NCBI GenBank assembly: GCA_024232355.1
Contig: JAAEPW010000586.1
Coordinates: 1 to 8,705 of the forward strand
From: Chloroflexota bacterium
GTDB lineage: Bacteria; Chloroflexota; Anaerolineae; B4-G1
DNA length: 8,705 nt
Reading direction: 5' to 3'
Shown: in pieces, positions 1-6,000 of the stretch
Layout: each line of letters opens with the position of its first letter
Position numbering within the stretch: position 1 is the first letter of the stretch
Notes under the pieces: generated by a model
What the model saw: only the letters and a program-made list of their open reading frames with translations
Database searches by the model: none
Told to the model about the DNA's origin: nothing
Position numbers and translations under genes: made by a program

Positions 1-3000
1 GGAGAGCGTGGGCGGATCGTCGTTGTCCGTGATCGTGCCGATGGCCTCGTCGTCGAGGATAGTCGCATTCGTAGGCAGGCTCAAAGTGATAGTAAAGGTC
101 TCGTTGTTCTCGTCCAGCGTGTCGTCGGTGATGGTGACGTCGACGTTGCCCGTCGTGTCGCCCGCCGGGATGGTCAACGCGCCCGCGACGACAGCCGTAT
201 AGTCCTGCCCCGCCAAAGCTGTGCCGTCGCCGGTGACATAGTTCACGCCCACGTCCAACCCGCTGGCCGTCGAGAGCGTCACCGTAAATGTTGCCGTTCC
301 CACCCCCTCGTTCACCGTCTCGTCGCCGATGGAGAGCGTGGGTTGCGGGTCGTCGTCCGTGATCGTGCCGATGCCCTCATCGTCGGCGATGGTGGCGTTG
401 GCGGGATTGCTTAAGGTGACCGTATAGGTCTCGCTGTTCTCATCCAACGAGTCTTGGAGGATGGGGAGGATGACGTTGCCCGTGGTAATGCCCGCTGTGA
501 CGGTCAACCGTCCGCTAGCGGCAGTGTAATCCTCGCCCGCTACCGCCGTGCCGTCGCTGCTAACATAATCCACCCCCACGTCAAAAGCGGACTCGTTCGA
601 CAGCGTGACCGTAAAGGTCGCGTTGCCCGCGCCCTCGTTCACCGTCACGTTGTTGATGGTCAGGATGGGCGGGCCTTCGTTGTCGATGATAGTGCCCTCG
701 CCCTCACCATCGCCGATGGTGGCGTTGACCGGGTTGCCCAAGCGCACGTAAAAGCTCTCCAACCCCTCGTCCGCCACATCGTCGTTGATGGTGACGATGA
801 CGTTGCCCGTGGTATCTCCGGCGGCCAAGTTCATAGTTTGCGTGGCGATGGCGGTATAGTCGCCGGACGCTTGCGCCGTGCCGTCGTAGGTGGCATAGTC
901 CACGTCCACGTCAAAGCTGCTCGCCGTCGAGAGCGTCACCGTAAAGGTGGCCGTGCTGCCCGTCTCGTTCACCAGTACGTCGTTGATGGAGAGCGTGGGC
1001 GGATCGTCGTCGTCGTTGATGGTTAGCGTGGCGGCGGTGGGGTTGCCCAGGCTGGCCCCGCCGGGACTGCTGAGGCTGAGGTTCACCGTCTCGTCGGTCT
1101 CGTCCAGCGTGTCAACCGTGATGGGCACGTCGAACGTCTCGCTGGCGCTGCCCGCCGGGATGGTGAGCGTGTTGGCGACAGCCGTATAGTCCTGCCCCGC
1201 CAAAGCTGTACCGTTGCTGGTGGTATAGACCACGGTCACGTCGGCGTAGGGGTTGGCGGCGTCCAAGGTTACCGTGATCGACGCCGGGCCGCTGTCCTCG
1301 TCCACGTTGTACGTCGTGCTGCTGAACTGTACGCGCGGGACGACGACGTCGAGCGACGCCTGGTCTATGTTGTTAGCAAGGTTCGAGTCCAAAGTGATAG
1401 ACGCTATGATCGCCGTGTTCGTAAAGGTCGTGTCGCCGCTCAAGCTGGAACTGACATTGCCGGTGATGGTGATGACACCCCACTCGCCCACGCTCAAATC
1501 TTTCACGTTCCAAGCGTAACTGATATTGCTCGTAGCAGTGATCAGTGCCCCGGTATAAGTATAACTGAGGCTGCTATGCGTCAGGCTGACCGGAATCGTG
1601 TCGGTGATGACCACGTTGGTGGCTGTACCCGGCCCGTTGTTGGTAAAGCTGATGGTGTAGGTAATGGTCTCTCCGGCGGTGGCGCTGGTCGGGTTGACCG
1701 TTTTAGTCACCTCCATATCAACTTTGGGATAGGTCGGACAGCCGGTTGGAGCCGCCGTCAAGAAGCCGCTATAATCAACATTGTTACTGACCGAATCTCC
1801 ACCACCGGGGCCTTGCCCCGAGGGGCCATTCTCCGCCCCCCACCAGTTGCCGGTAGCCGATATATCGTTGGTTGTGTTATTCTCTGCCGCCGTATCACTG
1901 TTGAAGACGATACAACTGTTGGTCACGGTCATGTTGACTGTATCTTGGTTTACGTAAAAAGCTCCGCCATTAGTACCAGCAGTATTACTGAGAATTTGCA
2001 TTCCGGTCAGCATAACATCTGCTTTTTGATTGATATACAAGCCTCCACCATTCGTAAAGGCGGTGTTGCTATAAATCAAGGTATCGGTAATGGAGATAGT
2101 ACTGGTAAAGCTACCCCCAGACAAGAAAAGTCCACCACCTCTATTGCCCGTTGAGGTATTGTTGTGTATTTCGCTGTCGCTAATCAAAATTTTGGAACTG
2201 TACCGAAGCCATATCCCGCCACCAATTCCAGCCGATTGATTATCGTGAATCCGACTATTGTCGATGGTCAATACAGCAGTGCCCTGCTCAATCCCAATAC
2301 CACCGCCGCGACCATCACCGCCCCATTTATTGGTTGCAATATTGCTGTAAACATCACTATTGGTTAGCCACACTTGTCCTTGGTAGTTATGGATACCACC
2401 TGCATCGGTGGCAGTATTGCTATAAATATGGCTTCCAGTAATTGTCATCTGGCTACTAGTGCCATAGTTATAGAGACCGCCACCATAGCCGGTGGCGCGG
2501 TTCTCATAAATAGAGCCATTATTGATAGACATGGTACTGCCACCACTATTATATAGCCCCCCGCCACTACTAGCGGTGTTGCTATAAATGGTCGTATCGG
2601 TCATGGCGATAGTTCCACCAGAGCTATACAATCCGCCGCCGTTACTACCGGTCGTATTGCTGTAGAGTTGCCCACTGCTGATGGTAAACTGCCCTTTATT
2701 ATAGATTCCCCCACCATCACCCGTTGTTGTTGTATTAGAGAAAATATCGCTCCTCTCTAAATTTGCTGACCCAGAGGCTAGATATATTCCGCCCCCGTCA
2801 GCGCTGCTATTACTGTAAACCAGTGTGTCGGTCATGGTCAAATAGCTACTACTGCCCGTTATATACAGGCCACCACCATTTCCATCAGAACGGTTGTTGT
2901 AAAAGTGACTATCACTGATGATTACTTGCCCGTTATAGCGATTCCAGATTGCACCGCCATGACTACTGGCCTGATTGTTGTAGATACGGCTGTTCTGCAC

Positions 3001-6000
3001 CGTTAACTGCGCAGTCTGTGTAGCTCCAGAGGAGTCATTCTCATTGCCAAGAGCTGCCCCACGACTACCATTGCTATTATATACCTCGCTATTGATGAGC
3101 CATACTTGACCATATTTATTATAAATCCCACCCGAATCTCCAGTGGCGGTATTGCTGTAAACATGGCTGTTACTGATGACAGCACTAGTACTGTCACCAA
3201 ACACATAAACACCCGCTCCGGCTTGGCTGGTTGTGGCTCCATTGGTCAAACTAAGATTCTCGATGGTCACGCTGGCACTGCTATCAATATTCACCACTCG
3301 TCCACTAGCCTCTGCATCCAGAATGGTCGGGTTGTTGGTCGGGTCAGAGGTTGTCCAGTTGGTGAAGGTGTACCCCCCTCGTAGGGTCAAATCTTTATTC
3401 AAATCAATCACCTGTTGATAACCGTTATGGGTATCACCACCAACCCCGACACAGTAACCCGCTACCTTGACCATGCCACCGGCAGCAGCATCAGCCACAG
3501 CCAGACGCACGGCCAGAGCGGTACTGTGTTGGTAAACGGTAGTGCCATCATCGGGCGTGGCGTAACAGTTGCCTACAGGGGTAACGGTCACATCCACATT
3601 GGATGTATTGTTGGTGGTATCGCTATCCACCGAGGTGGTGGTGATTTCAACCGAGTTGTTGATGGTGCTGGTGATGGCAATGGAATCGGTTATTTGCCCG
3701 GTGATGGTGATGGTGCCGCCTTCACCCGGACTTAAATCCTCCACAGTCCAGGCATAAGTAAAGCCGTTCGTAGGGGTGATGGTCAGCCCACTCGGGTTGA
3801 CGATGTTGAGGCTGCCATAGTTCACGCTGATCGGGATGCTATCGGTGATGACCACGCCGGTGGCTGTGCCGGTGCCCGTGTTGGAAAAGGTGAGGGTGTA
3901 GGTGATGGTATCGCCCGCTTGAGCCGCGCCGGGGTTAACGCTCTTGGCGATGGACAAGTCGGGCATAATCACCGTCACCCCCGCCGAGTAGCTATTGTTG
4001 TCGCTATTGCCATCCGCCGAGGTGGTGGTAATCTCCGCGGTGTTGGTAAAGATACCAGCCGCCAGCGGACTGCTGATTTGGGCAGTGACGGTAATAATAC
4101 TCGTTTGGTTAACCGCTAAATCCTGCACCTCCCAAACGTAGGCTGGGCTGTATGCTGTATCGGTAATCGGTACCCCACTGCTAATCACCGTAACATTGGT
4201 CACGCTGACCGGGATGTTATCGGTGATAACCACGCCGTCGGCCAACCCAATCCCCGCGTTGGAGAAGGTTATAGTGTAGGTGATGGTATCGCCCGGTTGA
4301 GCCGTACCTGGATTGACAGTTTTGCTAATCGACACATCACGCACAACCACCTCGTTTGCCTCATAAGCCCCAATGTCGCAGAAGGGGGATGGGTCAGGGC
4401 GGGAAAAACCGCTACCCCGTTGATCGGTGGTAATACCCGACACACAAACCGCCCCTTCCAGAGCCGGACTGTTCGACGGCAGGGCGTGGGTCAGCATCGG
4501 ATGCTCGCCATCAACCCCGGCCGCGGGGCCACCATTGTCCGCCAACGGCCCCAACAGCGGATCGCTGTTTTGCTGGTCGCCGATGCTGTCAAAGTCACAA
4601 GAACCATCGCTGGACAGATTGTATCCGCTGGAAGATATAGAGCCTCCGAATACGGTATCACAATTCAGGCCAGGCGAGTTGTTAGCCACAATACTGTTAC
4701 GCACCCTAAACGTACTATTAAACGCAACATAAAGGCCAGCCCCATTAAAGGCGGTATTATTGCTAACGGTGGTATGGGTCAGGGTGATTATACTGGTATT
4801 GGTATCCATAATAATCCCTCCCCCCCAAGAGGCAGCCTCATTATGGCTGAGGGTACTGTTAATTATGCTCACCTGACCACCGCTCATATTGTAAACCCCA
4901 CCCCCATTATTAGAACTATTATAGACAAGGGTGCTATTGCTCATCTTGATAAAGCCGCCGACGGTGTTGAAAATTCCACCCCCACCGATAGATGTGGTTG
5001 TATTACTGCTAATGGTGGTATAGTTCATATTTATAGCGCCGCTAGAGGTATTGTAAATTCCGCCCCCGCCAGATGAGACTGTATTACTGCTAACAACGGT
5101 ATTGCTCATATTGACCACACTGCCGATATCGGAATTGTAAATCCCCCCTCCGGCTAAAGCCGTATTACTGTAAACAGTGCTATTGCTCATATCCACACTG
5201 CCACCAGCGATATTGAAAATCCCGCCCCCGTCAGATGAGGTCGTATTATTGCTGACGGCGCTGTTGGTCATATCCACACTGCCGGCAAAGAGATTGTAAA
5301 TCCCCCCCCCGCTAGTTCCCGTATTACGGCTGACGGCGCTGTTGGTCATTGTCACACTGCTGTTGTAATTGAGAATCCCTCCCCCAGATGGGGCCGTATT
5401 ACTGCTGACGGTGGTGTTGGTCATAACCATACTGCTGTAATAATTGTAAATCCCCCCCCCATATCCAAAAGAAGCCGTATTACTGCTGATGGTGGTGTTG
5501 GTCATAACCACACTGCTGTCAGTGGCATTGTAAATCCCACCGCCACCATCTATTCCTGCACCTAAAGCCGTATTACTGCTGATGGTGGTGTTGATTATAT
5601 TGACCACACTGCCGTTATCGGTATTGTAAATTCCACCCCCGTTAGTTGAGGCTGTATTACTGCTGACGGGGCTGTTGGTCATAACCACACTGCCGCTGCG
5701 GGTATTGTAAATCCCCCCCCCCTCTTGGGCCGTATTGCGGCTGAGGGTAGTGCTGATGAATGTGACTATACTGCCGCCATCTCTATTGAAAATCCCACCC
5801 CCTCTACCGTTACCTGTCAAGGCCGTATTACTGCTGACAATGGTATTGGTCATAGCCACGCTGCCGCCATTTCTATTGGAAATCCCACCCCCAAAATCGG
5901 CCGTATTACTACTGACGGTACTGTTGATGAGTGTGACTATACTGCCGCCATTGGCATTGTAAATCCCCCCCCCTCTACCAGTACCTGCCAAGGCCGTATT

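Noticed and set aside
454..1026. 190-codon open frame on the plus strand
   Set aside because: It is antisense to Calx-beta 2 and 3. Its own repeated wording (VVDG, HVK) merely mirrors the Calx-beta repeats.
1576..2154. 192-codon open frame on the plus strand
   Set aside because: It is antisense to the end of beta-helix C and DUF11 5, which have clear family motifs on the minus strand. There is no independent support.
3003..3242. 79-codon frame on the minus strand in a different phase
   Set aside because: It is an out-of-frame shadow within beta-helix C; the main frame reads through with clear coil motifs.
4297..5076. 259-codon open frame on the plus strand
   Set aside because: It lies opposite the regular coil array and closing Q-like domain of the minus-strand gene, has no recognisable family pattern and no ribosome site. 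Open antisense frames are expected opposite repetitive Gly/Asn/Thr-rich coding DNA.
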